This document shows, piece by piece, positions 6,153 through 6,226 of a stretch of 6,226 bases of DNA; within the stretch, counting starts at the first letter, position 1; every line of letters starts with the position of its first letter. Source of the DNA: Schwartzia sp. (in: firmicutes) (GTDB taxonomy: Bacteria > Bacillota > Negativicutes > Selenomonadales > Selenomonadaceae); the NCBI GenBank assembly GCA_017939945.1, contig JAGAZS010000347.1, positions 1 to 6,226 on the forward strand, read 5' to 3'. The position numbers and the translations under genes were made by a program. The notes under the pieces are model-generated. The model ran no database searches and was not told the origin of the DNA. It saw only the letters and a program-made list of their open reading frames with translations.

Positions 6153-6226
6153 ATAGGGACGAAATTTCTATAAAAGGCAGGAAATTTTTTGTTTGCGTCG
6201 AAATGTATATTTGCAGATGATAAAAC

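Noticed and set aside
6153..6226. Possible promoter in the AT-rich right end (TATAAA at 6169, GTATATTTG further on)
   Set aside because: No -35 hexamer at proper spacing accompanies either -10-like string, and the window ends before any downstream start codon could support it.

Overview
The window is the distal part of the long ribosomal-protein cluster (spc operon end plus alpha operon) of a bacterium, followed by one cobalamin gene. All eleven genes are on the + strand. The order rplO-secY-adk-infA-rpmJ-rpsM-rpsK-rpsD-rpoA-rplQ, the strong AGGAGG-type Shine-Dalgarno (SD) sites, the use of GTG and TTG starts, and an S4 protein without the N-terminal zinc cysteines point to a Firmicute. The protein sequences look most like Negativicutes (Selenomonas-like anaerobes). 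That placement is an inference from recollected family sequences, not a search.

Layout: 1-308 is the 3' end of rplO, cut by the window edge. secY (310-1566) and adk (1579-2223) follow with gaps of 1 and 12 bases. A 69-base gap then leads to infA (2293-2511). In Bacillus and many other Firmicutes this position holds map (methionine aminopeptidase), which is absent here. rpmJ (2552-2665, 37 codons), rpsM (2686-3057), rpsK (3071-3463, TTG start), rpsD (3482-4075), rpoA (4133-5092) and rplQ (5123-5458) complete the cluster. A strong intrinsic terminator at 5490-5532 closes it.

Only 17 bases after that terminator's T-tract, a CobO/BtuR-type corrinoid adenosyltransferase begins (5550-6095). It ends in a second hairpin with a perfect 17-bp stem (6105-6152) that could terminate transcription from both sides. 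The last 74 bases are AT-rich and I can assign nothing in them.

Functionally, the first ten genes supply ribosome subunits (L15, L36, S13, S11, S4, L17), initiation factor IF-1, the RNA polymerase alpha subunit, the SecY translocon and adenylate kinase, a standard growth-linked set. The cobO gene is a separate metabolic function. It has almost no room for its own promoter or 5' leader, so it may be expressed by read-through of the rplQ terminator. I see no previously undescribed system. The points worth a second look are the missing map, the cramped cobO start, and a Trp-to-Arg change at a position known to matter in enterobacterial CobA.
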